A DNA stretch of 64,000 bases from Candidatus Competibacteraceae bacterium (GTDB lineage: Bacteria > Pseudomonadota > Gammaproteobacteria > Competibacterales > Competibacteraceae), in assembly GCA_016712625.1 (NCBI GenBank), contig JADJQQ010000001.1, positions 1,674,001 to 1,738,000 of the forward strand. The letters are read 5' to 3'. The notes below the pieces were generated by a model that had not been told where the DNA came from, searched no databases, and saw only the letters and a program-made list of their open reading frames with translations. A program made the position numbers and the translations under genes. Each line of letters starts with the position of its first letter. Position 1 is the first letter of the stretch. Below are positions 52,616-61,466 of this stretch, one piece after another.

Positions 52616-53692
52616 GTGTCATCGCGCGTGCGGATAGAAAATATTAACCTGCATTGGAGCTGGAGCGCCGCTTGGCGCTGGTGGCGAGAGGGCTTGCTGG
52701 CCTGGTTGCCCGCTGACGTTCGCCAGTGGCTAGCCGGTTCATCCCGACGGCTGGTCATCTTGGCCGATGGAGGTGAACTGATGCTTTTGCGCGAGGAGGG
52801 CGATCAGACGCAGGAACTCGAACGACTGGATGCGGTGACGCCGGACTGGGGCGTGGTGGCGGCATGGTTCAAAAGCGAAAAACCCAGTCAGTTGGTATTG
52901 CGGTTTCCGGCCGATCAAACCCTGCGGAAAACGTTATCCTTGCCGTTGGCGGCTGAGAAAAACCTGCGCCAGGTGGCTGGCTTCGAGATGGATCGGCTGA
53001 CGCCGTTTACCGCCGCCCAGGTTTACTACGATGTGAGCGTAGTGGAACGCCAGCCCGCCGACCGCCGGCTACACGTTAAACTGACCGCCTTGCCGCGCGT
53101 CGGGGTCGATCCGATCTTGACCCAATTGCAGCAACGCGGCTTACAGCTCGACACGCTTGATGTGGTTGGCGGCGCTCCCGATCTCAATTTATTACCGGTG
53201 GAACAGCGCAAGCGGCGTGGGGTATGGGAGCAGCGGTTGCTGGGCGTATTGATTATTGCCGCCTTACTGTTGGTCGCCACGGCCGCGATTCTGCCGATTT
53301 GGCAACAGCGCATGTTGGTGATCGAGACCATGGCTAAAGTCAACCGGCTCCAGCAAGGGGCTAACCAAGTGCTGAACTTGCGCGAGCAGTTGGATCGGAC
53401 CCTGGAGTCTTCCAAGGTCTTGGCCCAGCAGAAACGAACCACCCAGCCTCGGGTGAGCGTATTGCAAGAATTAACGGCTATTCTGCCGGATGACACTTGG
53501 TTGGAGCGGTTGCAGATCAAGGGCGATACCGTGCAAATCATCGGTCAGTCCGCCAAGGCCTCAGCGCTAGTCGGTATCGTGGAATCCTCGGATTTATTGA
53601 GTAACGCCAGTTTTATATCGCCAGTGACCATTGATAGCAGAACTAACAAGGAGCGTTTCTCCTTGGGAGCGCGGATTGCTAAAGAACACTGA
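52616..53692 (+). CDS. gspL: type II secretion GspL-like/PilN-domain protein
   Basis: The position corresponds to xpsL in Xps-type operons. A cytoplasmic actin-like half (LVLRFPADQTLRKTLSLPLAAEKNLRQVAGFEMDRLTPFTAAQVYYDV) is followed by a single membrane helix at about 205-225. A periplasmic PilN-like domain (SVLQELTAILPDDTWLERLQIKGDTVQIIGQS) ends it. GspL recruits GspE to the membrane. I chose GTG 52616 (VSSRVRIENINLHW); an earlier TTG at 52577 is possible. The start is the least certain in the operon. Confidence 0.85.
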   Translation: MSSRVRIENINLHWSWSAAWRWWREGLLAWLPADVRQWLAGSSRRLVILADGGELMLLREEGDQTQELERLDAVTPDWGVVAAWFKSEKPSQLVLRFPADQTLRKTLSLPLAAEKNLRQVAGFEMDRLTPFTAAQVYYDVSVVERQPADRRLHVKLTALPRVGVDPILTQLQQRGLQLDTLDVVGGAPDLNLLPVEQRKRRGVWEQRLLGVLIIAALLLVATAAILPIWQQRMLVIETMAKVNRLQQGANQVLNLREQLDRTLESSKVLAQQKRTTQPRVSVLQELTAILPDDTWLERLQIKGDTVQIIGQSAKASALVGIVESSDLLSNASFISPVTIDSRTNKERFSLGARIAKEH

Positions 53693-53704
53693 TATGGCCG
53701 CCGT

Positions 53705-54295
53705 ATGAAAACAGTCAGTTGGGGACAGCGCTTGGCCGCTTTGTTGCTGCTTGTGTTGTTGTTGGGCGGTGGGCTGTACCTTCTGGCGCAGCGCGTTTGG
53801 ATCGACCGTTACCGTTATTACCAAGGCCACCTGGAGCAACAAACAAACCGTTTGGCGCAGCTGGAGCGGATAACCGCCAGTCGCGACCGCATCCAGCAGT
53901 CGATCACCAGGATCCAGCAAGATCGTAATGCCGCCGCACAGTACCTACCGCAATCCGCCCCGGCCGTGGCCGCCGCCGAGTTGCAGCAACGCGTCAAGTC
54001 AGTCGTCGAGGCGGCGGGAGGAACGTTGCGCAGCACGCAAGTCGCGCCGCCGGCTGAGGAGAGCGGGGCCATCAAGGTGGCGGTCAGCGTCAGCCTGACC
54101 GGCGATACCGAAAGCCTGCAAAAGATTTTATACGAGTTGGAAGCGCAAACTCCGCTATTGTTCGTGGATAATCTGGACGTGACGGCACGGGAAAACCGGC
54201 CGCGGCTTGCCAGTGGGCGACTGGCTAATTACAGCCGGATACAATTGAATGTACAGTTGGAAATTTCGGGTTATTTACGCAAGGGGAAAGCTTGA
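53705..54295 (+). CDS. gspM: type II secretion GspM-like protein
   Basis: A 196-residue bitopic protein: one membrane helix at about residues 10-28 (LAALLLLVLLLGGGLYLL), a coiled-coil-like segment at 35-65, and a small ferredoxin-like periplasmic domain (AIKVAVSVSLTGDTESLQKILYELEAQTPLLFVDNLDV). This layout and its place between gspL and gspN identify it as XpsM/GspM, partner of GspL. Confidence 0.85.
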   Translation: MKTVSWGQRLAALLLLVLLLGGGLYLLAQRVWIDRYRYYQGHLEQQTNRLAQLERITASRDRIQQSITRIQQDRNAAAQYLPQSAPAVAAAELQQRVKSVVEAAGGTLRSTQVAPPAEESGAIKVAVSVSLTGDTESLQKILYELEAQTPLLFVDNLDVTARENRPRLASGRLANYSRIQLNVQLEISGYLRKGKA

Positions 54296-54919
54296 GTGTC
54301 GGCCAAAACCGTAGGCCTGCTATTCTGGTTACTCGTTGGCGGACTGGCGGCGGCGGCCGTTTATTGGCAATTGACCCATCCACCGCGCCCGCCCGCGATC
54401 CCCAAGGCAGCGCAAACCACTCCCGGATTGCCGGTGATAGTGCCGACGCCGCCCTTTAAATTGCCGTTACCGGAAAGGTTTGGCGAAATCGTTGCCCGCC
54501 CTGTATTTATCGCGGCTCGTCGGCCGGAGCCGCCAGCGCCGCCGGATGAAGAACCCGCGCCAAAGCCGGTAGCGACTTCCGAGCAGAAATTTCTGCTACT
54601 TGGAGTGATTATAGCGCCGAGCATGCGAGTGGCCTTATTGCGTCCAGAAGAGCCTAATGCCAAAACAGCGCGGGTCAAATTGGGCGAAATGCTGGGGGAA
54701 TGGCGGTTGGAGGCGATCTTTCCGAACCGGGTTGTCATCCGTAAAGACCAGGCAACCCAGGAGTTAGCGCTGGCGCGCCCGAAAAAGCCCGCTGGGTCTC
54801 GCGCCAAACCGGCGTCGGATAGGGATCTGTTGCCGGGGGAAATGCCGGCGGCGCCTCAGCCCGAGGCGTTACCTTCTTCAATCATTCCCCCGCCGCCGCA
54901 ACCGCAAAATGATGGATAA
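54296..54919 (+). CDS. gspN: type II secretion GspN/GspC-like protein (XpsN type)
   Basis: A 207-residue bitopic protein. A membrane helix at about 5-22 is followed by a proline-rich linker and a homology-region-like domain (FLLLGVIIAPSMRVALLR, VKLGEMLGEWRLEAIFPNRVVIRKDQATQELALAR) like that of GspC. The tail is proline-rich (SIIPPPPQPQ). In Xanthomonas XpsN occupies this place, immediately before the secretin gene, and acts as the GspC equivalent. GTG 54296 directly follows the gspM stop. Confidence 0.82.
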   Translation: MSAKTVGLLFWLLVGGLAAAAVYWQLTHPPRPPAIPKAAQTTPGLPVIVPTPPFKLPLPERFGEIVARPVFIAARRPEPPAPPDEEPAPKPVATSEQKFLLLGVIIAPSMRVALLRPEEPNAKTARVKLGEMLGEWRLEAIFPNRVVIRKDQATQELALARPKKPAGSRAKPASDRDLLPGEMPAAPQPEALPSSIIPPPPQPQNDG

Positions 54920-54927
54920 TTAAATTC

Positions 54928-57285
54928 ATGAGACAGATTTTGTACCCGTTGCCGGTTGGCGCCTTGCTGGCCGTGCTGTTAAGTGCGTGCGCGACGGCGC
55001 CTCCTGAGGAAAAGGGGGCCGAAATGGCCTTTGATAACAGTGGTCCTCGCTTGCGTGCCAGGCCGCTACCTCCCACCGACGCCGCCAGCGTCAATCCAAC
55101 GGCCGCCATCGCGCCTAAAGCCCCACTGATCGTGCCGGGCACGGGTAATTTCATCAATCAGACCGCCATCAGCAAATCCGCCCCCGCCGCCCCCGCCTCG
55201 CCGGGCGAAGTCACCCTGAATTTCGAGGGCGCTGACATTCGTGATGTGGCCAAAGTCATTTTCGATACGCTGAAGGAAAACTACACGGTTGATCCACAGG
55301 TACAAAGCGAAGTGACGGTGCAAACCAGCCGACCGCTGGCGCGGGAGCAGCTGCTGCCGACCTTGGAGACCATCCTGCGCATGAGTAACGCGGTGTTGGT
55401 CCGCGACGGTAGCCTGTATCGGATCGCTCCCGCGACTGGAGCTTCTCAAAAAGGAAATGTCGTGCCGCGATTGAGGGCTGGCGGCGTTGGTTACAATGTC
55501 CGCATCGTGCCGCTGCATTATGTCAGCGCGGCGGAAATGCAGACGATCATTGCCCCTTTTATGCCCGAGGGTGGCGTGTTGCGGGCTGATACCGCGCGCA
55601 ATCTGTTGATTCTCGGTGGTACCCCGCAAGAGCTGGCCAACGCTCAGAGCACCATCGATACCTTTGATGTTAATTGGCTCAAAGGCATGTCGATTGGGAT
55701 GTTCCGGCTGCGCAATGTGGACAGTCAGGCCATGGCGACCAATCTGAATCAGTTGCTGGGGGAAGGTTCTGGAACGCCAATCGCCGGGTTGCTCCGTTTT
55801 GTCCCGCTCAGCAAATTGAATGCGGTGCTGGTGGTGACGCCGCAGGCCGAGTATTTAAAAGAAGTGGCCGTTTGGATTGAGCGGCTAGATGGAGTGGGCG
55901 GCGAACGGCTGTATACGTACCAGATACAAAACAGTCGAGCCGATTACGTCGCCGAATTGCTCAACGGCCTGTTCAATCTAGGCGGTGGGGCCAGCAGTGG
56001 CCGGGGTGGCGAGCTGGCCCCTGGATTGAAATCCGGGCAATTATCCAGCGGTGGAAGCTTTGGCGCCGACGATGGGCTGTCGGCGGGCGGCGGTTCGGGA
56101 TTGGGTGCAAGTTCGTCATCCCAGTTGGGCGGCGGTTCCTTGCAAAGTGGCGCGGCCTCATTGGGTGGTACATCCACATTAGGCGGCTCATCTTCTCTTG
56201 GGCGTTCGTCTTCGTTGGGCGGGGCTTCTTCGCGCAGTGGCTCCAGCCTATCGGCAGGTAGCCGCCGCTCCAGTGGGCGTACCGCCGCTGGCGCATCCGG
56301 CGGCGCCATCGGTTCCGGCGGCCCGGCCGCCGGCATGGAAGAAGTGCGGATCGTCGCCGATACCGAAAATAATTCTCTGCTGATTTGGGCCACCAACCAA
56401 AATTATGAGCGGATCATCAGCACGCTGCAAAAGCTGGATGTGACGCCCCGGCAAGTATTGATCGAAGCGACGATCGCCGAAGTGACCCTGACCGGCACTT
56501 TGCAATATGGCTTACAATGGTTTTTTGAAAATGAACTCGGCTCAAATCAGGATCGCGGCTATACCGGAACGGGTTCGTTGGGAATCGGCAACGATAGCCT
56601 CGGAAAAAATGCCCTTGGCGGTTCTCCCCTTGCTCCCATAGTGCTTCCTTCATCGACGGATGCATTTTCCTATGCTATTACCAACAGTAGGGGTCTGGTG
56701 CGAGGGTTATTAAGAACACTGGCCAACGATTCCAAGGTGAAGGTGCTGTCCTCGCCCCAGGTGATGGTGGTGGACAATCAGAAAGCGCTGATTCGAGTCG
56801 GCACCGATCAGCCGATTCCAGGCGCGACCACCACCACCAATAATGTAACCACATCCGGCGGCATAGATTACAAACCCACCGGCGTGCTGTTGGAAGTGCT
56901 GCCTCGCGTTAATTCCGGCGGTATGGTGAATATGGAGGTCAAGCAAGAAGTGGTCGATGTGGGGCCAATCGATACCGCGACCAGGCAACGTTCGTTTTTG
57001 CAACGCAGCGTGACGAGCAAGGTCTCGGTGCAGGATGGCGAAACGCTCGTGTTGGGTGGCTTGATTCGGGATAATCGCAGTGAATCCCAGGGCGGATTGC
57101 CAGTACTCTATAAGATTCCAGTGTTTGGCGCGTTGTTTGGCTCTACCGCCCAGGTTGTGGATCGAACCGAACTGGTGGTGTTGATTACCCCGCGCGTGGT
57201 GCAAAGCAGTGAGGAAGCTCGTCAAGTCACTGATGAAATCAGACAAAAGATGCGTGAAATCGCTCCCATGGTGCCGGCATCCTGA
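54928..57285 (+). CDS. gspD: type II secretion secretin GspD (lipoprotein)
   Basis: GspD forms the outer-membrane secretion pore. A lipobox (LLSAC, Cys21) makes it a lipoprotein. N0 (VTLNFEGADIRDVAKVIFDTLKENYTVDP) and N1-N2 domains follow. Residues 352-469 are a Ser/Gly-rich low-complexity insertion within the N3 region. The secretin core (VKVLSSPQVMVVDNQKALIRVGTDQPI and SVQDGETLVLGGLIRDNRSESQGGLPVLYKIPVFGALFGS) is complete. 785 residues. It closes the operon; the 285-bp gap downstream holds a new promoter for the next gene. Confidence 0.95.
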   Translation: MRQILYPLPVGALLAVLLSACATAPPEEKGAEMAFDNSGPRLRARPLPPTDAASVNPTAAIAPKAPLIVPGTGNFINQTAISKSAPAAPASPGEVTLNFEGADIRDVAKVIFDTLKENYTVDPQVQSEVTVQTSRPLAREQLLPTLETILRMSNAVLVRDGSLYRIAPATGASQKGNVVPRLRAGGVGYNVRIVPLHYVSAAEMQTIIAPFMPEGGVLRADTARNLLILGGTPQELANAQSTIDTFDVNWLKGMSIGMFRLRNVDSQAMATNLNQLLGEGSGTPIAGLLRFVPLSKLNAVLVVTPQAEYLKEVAVWIERLDGVGGERLYTYQIQNSRADYVAELLNGLFNLGGGASSGRGGELAPGLKSGQLSSGGSFGADDGLSAGGGSGLGASSSSQLGGGSLQSGAASLGGTSTLGGSSSLGRSSSLGGASSRSGSSLSAGSRRSSGRTAAGASGGAIGSGGPAAGMEEVRIVADTENNSLLIWATNQNYERIISTLQKLDVTPRQVLIEATIAEVTLTGTLQYGLQWFFENELGSNQDRGYTGTGSLGIGNDSLGKNALGGSPLAPIVLPSSTDAFSYAITNSRGLVRGLLRTLANDSKVKVLSSPQVMVVDNQKALIRVGTDQPIPGATTTTNNVTTSGGIDYKPTGVLLEVLPRVNSGGMVNMEVKQEVVDVGPIDTATRQRSFLQRSVTSKVSVQDGETLVLGGLIRDNRSESQGGLPVLYKIPVFGALFGSTAQVVDRTELVVLITPRVVQSSEEARQVTDEIRQKMREIAPMVPAS
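55981..56334 (+). repeat. Ser/Gly-rich low-complexity segment in gspD
   Basis: About 118 codons (residues 352-469) encode almost only Gly, Ser, Ala, Leu and Arg, with imprecise repeats such as GGSSSLGRSSSLGG. The stretch begins after AELLNGLFNLGGG and ends before MEEVRIVADTENNSLLIWA, so it lies in the loop region of the N3 domain. Secretins often have a glycine-rich loop there, but this one is unusually long. Confidence 0.8.
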
Positions 57286-57301
57286 CGCTGTCCGGAGACT
57301 T

Positions 57302-57317
57302 GTTGTAATATTGCAAC
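57302..57317. promoter_or_regulatory. near-perfect palindrome after gspD
   Basis: GTTGTAATATTGCAAC pairs along its whole length with only one G-T mismatch position. It lies 17 bp beyond the gspD stop in an AT-rich region. It could be an operator or a weak terminator. Confidence 0.35.
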
Positions 57318-57447
57318 TTTGGTTATTATCTTTGATAGGAGTATTATCTTGCGTAGGAAAGATCACGGTAATCCTTGCATTTCGCGGCTGTTCTATTTAT
57401 AAATAATGCAAGTGCTTTTTTGTTGTAAGGATAAAAGCTGTTGCGGA

Positions 57448-57467
57448 AACAACAAAATAATGTTGTT
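57448..57467. promoter_or_regulatory. inverted repeat upstream of the exported-protein promoter
   Basis: AACAACA (57448-57454) and TGTTGTT (57461-57467) are perfect arms with a 6-base centre, ending 4 bp before a consensus -35 element. The position fits an activator or repressor site for the next gene. Confidence 0.5.
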
Positions 57468-57470
57468 ATG

Positions 57471-57499
57471 TTGACACCAGATAGATTCCCATGTAATCT
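57471..57499 (+). promoter_or_regulatory. sigma-70 type promoter for the exported protein gene
   Basis: TTGACA (57471-57476, perfect -35) is followed after exactly 17 bases by TAATCT (57494-57499). The start codon lies 71 bp downstream, leaving a 5' leader of roughly 65 bases. With a strong terminator behind the gene, this suggests a separately controlled, possibly well-expressed transcript. Confidence 0.6.
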
Positions 57500-57570
57500 C
57501 GCGCTGGTAGTCAGTCTCTGTGTTTTTGTTAAAGTGCTCGTGCGAAGCAACCTAATAGGAGTTACAACAC

Positions 57571-58830
57571 ATGATGGTGAATTTTAAGAAAATTGGTGTG
57601 GCGGCGGCTGTTGCATCTGCCCTTGGCACCATTGGCGCTGCGCAGGCGGCCATCTTGGGGGCACCCGCTGACGCGCTGCTGATCCCTTACGTATTCGCGG
57701 GCGAAACGGCCAAGGGTGTGGTGACCAATACCCTGATCGGCGTCACGGTGGCTGATCCCAACCGCGCTAATCCGACCCAGTTTGTTGATCGGTCAGTGGA
57801 GCCGCCCACCGTTGAGACGATCGGCGTTGGCACCTTATCTCCTTGGTTAAGCAAGTATGCCACCGTAACGGATGGCGTGCCTGATACTGGCTCGCAGTAT
57901 TGTAATGCGGGCGGCGCGTCTCTCCATTGGTACTTCTTCGATATCGATAGCAACGAAGTGGCGGATGGCACCATTCCCGTTACCTGCGAAGATTTCGTGC
58001 GTATCGACTGGAATTTCATCGTTAATAGTAATTTCCCCAGCGCCAAGAACACCCCCGGATATTTGGTGATTGCGGATAACCGTGGCGGCGCCACCAGAGA
58101 TGGCGGCCTGATCCTTTACGGCGCTGCCTATCAGATTCGCGGCAACTGGGCTACCCAGGCGTTTGTTCCGGCCGTGCCGATGGTTGACAGAACCGATGGC
58201 ACCCTCGGTGACGAAGTGACCCGCTCAGGTTCTTTCTTGGCCCAGGTGAACCCGGTTACCGCCGGTGTGTTGCTGCCGAGCGCAAGCACGATTTTAGGTG
58301 GAGCCAATACCTCTCGGTTCAGCTTGCGTTATGTTGCCGACACCGCTGAGACTTCCGCTTTCCCGACTTCCACGACCTTTGTGTTGTGGTTCCCGGATCT
58401 TGGCTATGGCGCCAACATCCGTCAGCGGACCAACATCCTGGTCTTCAACACCGAAGAAGGCGCGGTTTCGGCGACGGTCGATATCCCGCACGAGCTGAAT
58501 CTGGTGCAGGTCGATCCGCTGGCTGACCCAAAGAAGCCTGCGGCGCCCCATACCGCTGTTTTGCGTGATGGCCTGACCCATACTGAGTCTGATCGCGCGG
58601 GCACCACCGCTGTTGGTAGCGCGGTGAACTCGGGCTATGTGTTGTTTGATGTGAGGGATTGGTATGACGCGACCACCGTTGTGGTCGACGGCAATAGCAT
58701 CTCTCAGGCTAACGCGCGCACTACCGAAGGCTCTCGGGCCGGTTTTGCGTACAGCTTGATCAATATCAATACCTCTAACAACGTGCAGACTGAACTGGCC
58801 CACGAGCGTGGTTTGGTTTTCCGGAACTGA
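57571..58830 (+). CDS. exported protein of unknown function downstream of the secretin
   Basis: I do not recognise this 419-residue protein. A Sec signal peptide (MMVNFKKIGVAAAVASALG, cleavage likely after AQA at 26) is followed by a Gly/Ala/Thr/Val-rich, probably all-beta mature part. It contains only two cysteines that I see, Cys111 and Cys139, which could form one disulfide. No membrane helix or C-terminal anchor is obvious. GGAG precedes the first ATG by about 9 bases. The gene has its own promoter and a strong terminator and follows gspD directly, so a substrate of the secretion system or a surface protein is a reasonable guess, no more. Confidence 0.7.
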   Translation: MMVNFKKIGVAAAVASALGTIGAAQAAILGAPADALLIPYVFAGETAKGVVTNTLIGVTVADPNRANPTQFVDRSVEPPTVETIGVGTLSPWLSKYATVTDGVPDTGSQYCNAGGASLHWYFFDIDSNEVADGTIPVTCEDFVRIDWNFIVNSNFPSAKNTPGYLVIADNRGGATRDGGLILYGAAYQIRGNWATQAFVPAVPMVDRTDGTLGDEVTRSGSFLAQVNPVTAGVLLPSASTILGGANTSRFSLRYVADTAETSAFPTSTTFVLWFPDLGYGANIRQRTNILVFNTEEGAVSATVDIPHELNLVQVDPLADPKKPAAPHTAVLRDGLTHTESDRAGTTAVGSAVNSGYVLFDVRDWYDATTVVVDGNSISQANARTTEGSRAGFAYSLININTSNNVQTELAHERGLVFRN

Positions 58831-58885
58831 TCGAATCCGGGCATTGCCAGCAATGCATCATGGAAGACCTTTTTGAAAAAATCCT

Positions 58886-58912
58886 AGCCCTCCGTTCTCG
58901 GAACGCAGGGCT
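58886..58912 (+). terminator. stem-loop after the exported protein gene
   Basis: AGCCCT-C-CGTTC and GAACG-C-AGGGCT form a stem with one internal mismatch and a short loop, followed by TTTAGG. It is a weaker first hairpin, 56 bp beyond the stop codon. Confidence 0.5.
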
Positions 58913-58927
58913 TTAGGTAAGGCAGTT

Positions 58928-58964
58928 AAAGACGGCGTACTTTAGTGCGCCGTCTTTGTTTTTG
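58928..58964 (+). terminator. rho-independent terminator
   Basis: A 13-bp stem (AAAGACGGCGTAC against GTGCGCCGTCTTT, one G-T pair) with a TTTA loop is followed by GTTTTTG. This is a textbook terminator and separates the exported-protein gene from the propeller gene, which starts 17 bp later. Confidence 0.85.
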
Positions 58965-58980
58965 TACCAAGCCAAGGTAA

Positions 58981-60228
58981 ATGATGATGGGGAAGCCGTT
59001 TTGGATGCGACTCTTGCTGGGATTGATAGCGACTATCAATTTAGGCTCCGCCGCCGATGCGCCGGTTTCGGCTGCTGTCGTTGGCCAAGAGCCACCAGTC
59101 CCTTTACCTCTAAGGTTGTCGCCTAGCCCCAACGAGCCCTTTTGGATGGCTCCAGACCGGAGTTATGCACGGTTTTGGGTTTCGAGCGGCACCTTTCATG
59201 TGTTGGTGGACGATTTAACCGGCGACGGTCGACTAGATTTGGCCTTTACCACCCACAGTACCGGTATGATCAATGTGTTTCGCCAGGTGGAGCCACGGCA
59301 GTTCGTGGCGGTTGGCGAACAAGATATTCCTGGGTTCCATCCCAACGATACGATTGCCTTGCCCAGCAACCCGAAACGCTACGTGATCAATGGCGAAGGC
59401 GACGGACGGCTGCGAGTGGTATCGGCGCAACCCGATGGCCATTTGGTCCACTTGGCCGATTACTCGACGCCAGGCCCTTTGAGCAGTACGCCGTTTTTAT
59501 GGCCGGGTTGGGGTCTTGGCTTGGCGGTGGTGCCCTATAGTGGCGAGTCATTCACCCTGCTGCGCGATTTTAATCCTGAGACCGCCCTGTCCAAGGCCGC
59601 GCTCAAACTGAGAGCCGGCCGGGATGTCCGCCCGGCCCGTTTGGCGGATTTGAAAGGCAACGGCATACCTGCGTTGGTGCTTCCAAGCTTCGATGATAGC
59701 AAGGTCTGGGCCGTTGAATATGTGAGTCCCGACCGCGACCCGGCGGTGCGGTTGTTGGCTACCCTGGCGGGAGGTTGGCCGCGGCATGTGTTGCCATTCG
59801 ATGTCAATCGCGACGGTAAAGTGGATTTGTTGGCGCCACTGTCAGTGGAGCAGCGCATAGTGCTGCTGCTGAACGATGGCCAAGGTAAATTTAACGAAGG
59901 AGAATCAATCAGCTATCCGGGCGCGGTTGGGATTAACGCGATGGCGGTCGGCGAAGATGGTGCCGAACGTTATCTGCTGGCGGGCGGTATCCGATCCTTG
60001 GTGCTGTATCGGGAGCGCCGAGAAAAAGTGGGCGGTTTCGAGACGGTGTTAGTGCCGTTGCTCAACTGGCCAAGCCGCTTGGAGCTGGTCGATGTGGACG
60101 GCGACAGCTCGCTGGATGCGGTTGTGGGCAACGTCGGTGAGGCAACGTCCATGGTTATTTACGGTCCACTATGGGACGCTTTCAATAAATTGGCGGCCAA
60201 TCCGCCCGATGGCGCTAAACCCGATTGA
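58981..60228 (+). CDS. exported FG-GAP/VCBS-like repeat protein
   Basis: A 415-residue exported protein: a hydrophobic signal (MRLLLGLIATINLGSAADA) leads into repeated beta-propeller-like units. Three contain a calcium-type loop: VDDLTGDGRLDLAF, FDVNRDGKVDLLAP and VDVDGDSSLDAVVG, the DxDGDG pattern of FG-GAP/VCBS domains. Such proteins are often extracellular adhesins or sugar-binding scaffolds. It begins immediately after a strong terminator, so it needs its own promoter, which I cannot see clearly. Confidence 0.78.
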   Translation: MMMGKPFWMRLLLGLIATINLGSAADAPVSAAVVGQEPPVPLPLRLSPSPNEPFWMAPDRSYARFWVSSGTFHVLVDDLTGDGRLDLAFTTHSTGMINVFRQVEPRQFVAVGEQDIPGFHPNDTIALPSNPKRYVINGEGDGRLRVVSAQPDGHLVHLADYSTPGPLSSTPFLWPGWGLGLAVVPYSGESFTLLRDFNPETALSKAALKLRAGRDVRPARLADLKGNGIPALVLPSFDDSKVWAVEYVSPDRDPAVRLLATLAGGWPRHVLPFDVNRDGKVDLLAPLSVEQRIVLLLNDGQGKFNEGESISYPGAVGINAMAVGEDGAERYLLAGGIRSLVLYRERREKVGGFETVLVPLLNWPSRLELVDVDGDSSLDAVVGNVGEATSMVIYGPLWDAFNKLAANPPDGAKPD

Positions 60229-60300
60229 TCCAGCGCAGTGCTTGGCTTGTTGTTGAGCCGAAGTTCGGTAACGTAAAAAGTATCCGTAAAAGGTATTTGA

Positions 60301-61455
60301 ATGATTAATAAAATGACTATGACCGCCCTGTTGGTGATGACGGTCACCGTTCCAGCGGCAAGCCTGAGTGGTCGCGCCGCGTGGGCGGCCGATCCGGCGG
60401 CCCAGCAGCCAATAACGCCCGCACCACAAATCATCCCGCCAGAGGCGGCTTCCGCTGTCCCCGTGCCGCCTGGATCAGAGTCGCCTAAACCGGATTCCCA
60501 GCAGGCTCCTGATGCGGGATCGACGGCCGCCAAACAGCCATCGGCAGCCGATGCGCCGCCAGCCTACTCGCCGGAGTATAAGGTGCCAATAGCGCGGGTG
60601 GGCAAGGAAACCATTATAGTTTCTGAGTTTATGAAATATGTGACGCAGGATACCCGCCTGGTGATGAAGGCCAAAACTGTTGAAGGCCGGGTGCAAGTGC
60701 TGCGTGAGATGCTTATCGATCGCCTGCTCGAAGAAGGAATGTATCAAGAGAGTCTGTTAACTCGAAATCAGGCCGTGGATAACAAGGCTTATATGGAGGC
60801 CTATCAGAAGCTGGCCAGCCGCTATTTTCCAATACCTGAAGCGCCAGCAGAAGAAACGCTATACAAGTATTATGAGGAACATCCTGAATTTTATGGTATT
60901 CCCGCCATGGTGCGAATCGGTCAAATTCAGTTTCAAGTTCCAGAGAATGCCGATGACCAGACGAAGGCAGCGGCCAAGGCCAAAGCGGAAGAAGCGGTGA
61001 AACGGCTGCGCGCGGGTGAGTCTTTTTCGGTATTGGCCGAGTTGTTGACTGACAATCCCCAGGGCAAGGTCGCTAAAGGCGATCTCGGGTTTTTTCAGCC
61101 GGATAAAGATGAGTGGTTGCGGAAAGCCGTTACTGGTTTAACCGTGGGCCAGTTCTCCGAAGCGCTCGAATCGCCGGTAGGCTATGAAATCATCCTGCTC
61201 CAGGATAAGCGGGATGCCATGATCGCTCCTTATCGGAATGTGCGGGATAATGTGATCGCCCGGATCCGGCAGCAGGCTCAAGCCAAGGCTCGTGAGGAAT
61301 ACGCCTGGAAAATTGCTAAAAAAGTGGGCGTCTCGGTAGAAAAGCCAGAATTAAAAAGCGCGATTCCCGCGTCTGTAGCCGCGGAGATCAAAGCTCCCGC
61401 CGTCGTCGAGAACAAAATCCCCGAGGCTAAGGCCCCGGCGGAGACCAAGCCTTAA
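60301..61455 (+). CDS. periplasmic peptidyl-prolyl isomerase, PpiC/SurA type
   Basis: A 384-residue exported foldase. A signal peptide (to about AWAADPA) is followed by a Pro/Ala-rich linker (about 32-90), a SurA-N-like helical region, and a parvulin (PpiC) domain at about 200-305: VRIGQIQFQVPENADDQTKAAAKAKAEEAVKRLRAGESFSVLA, KGDLGFFQPDKDEW and GYEIILLQDKRDA. An Ala/Pro/Lys-rich tail closes it. Such proteins help fold secreted or outer-membrane proteins; its place between putative exported cargo and a glycosyltransferase suggests a dedicated role. Confidence 0.85.
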   Translation: MINKMTMTALLVMTVTVPAASLSGRAAWAADPAAQQPITPAPQIIPPEAASAVPVPPGSESPKPDSQQAPDAGSTAAKQPSAADAPPAYSPEYKVPIARVGKETIIVSEFMKYVTQDTRLVMKAKTVEGRVQVLREMLIDRLLEEGMYQESLLTRNQAVDNKAYMEAYQKLASRYFPIPEAPAEETLYKYYEEHPEFYGIPAMVRIGQIQFQVPENADDQTKAAAKAKAEEAVKRLRAGESFSVLAELLTDNPQGKVAKGDLGFFQPDKDEWLRKAVTGLTVGQFSEALESPVGYEIILLQDKRDAMIAPYRNVRDNVIARIRQQAQAKAREEYAWKIAKKVGVSVEKPELKSAIPASVAAEIKAPAVVENKIPEAKAPAETKP

Positions 61456-61466
61456 GGAACCGATTC

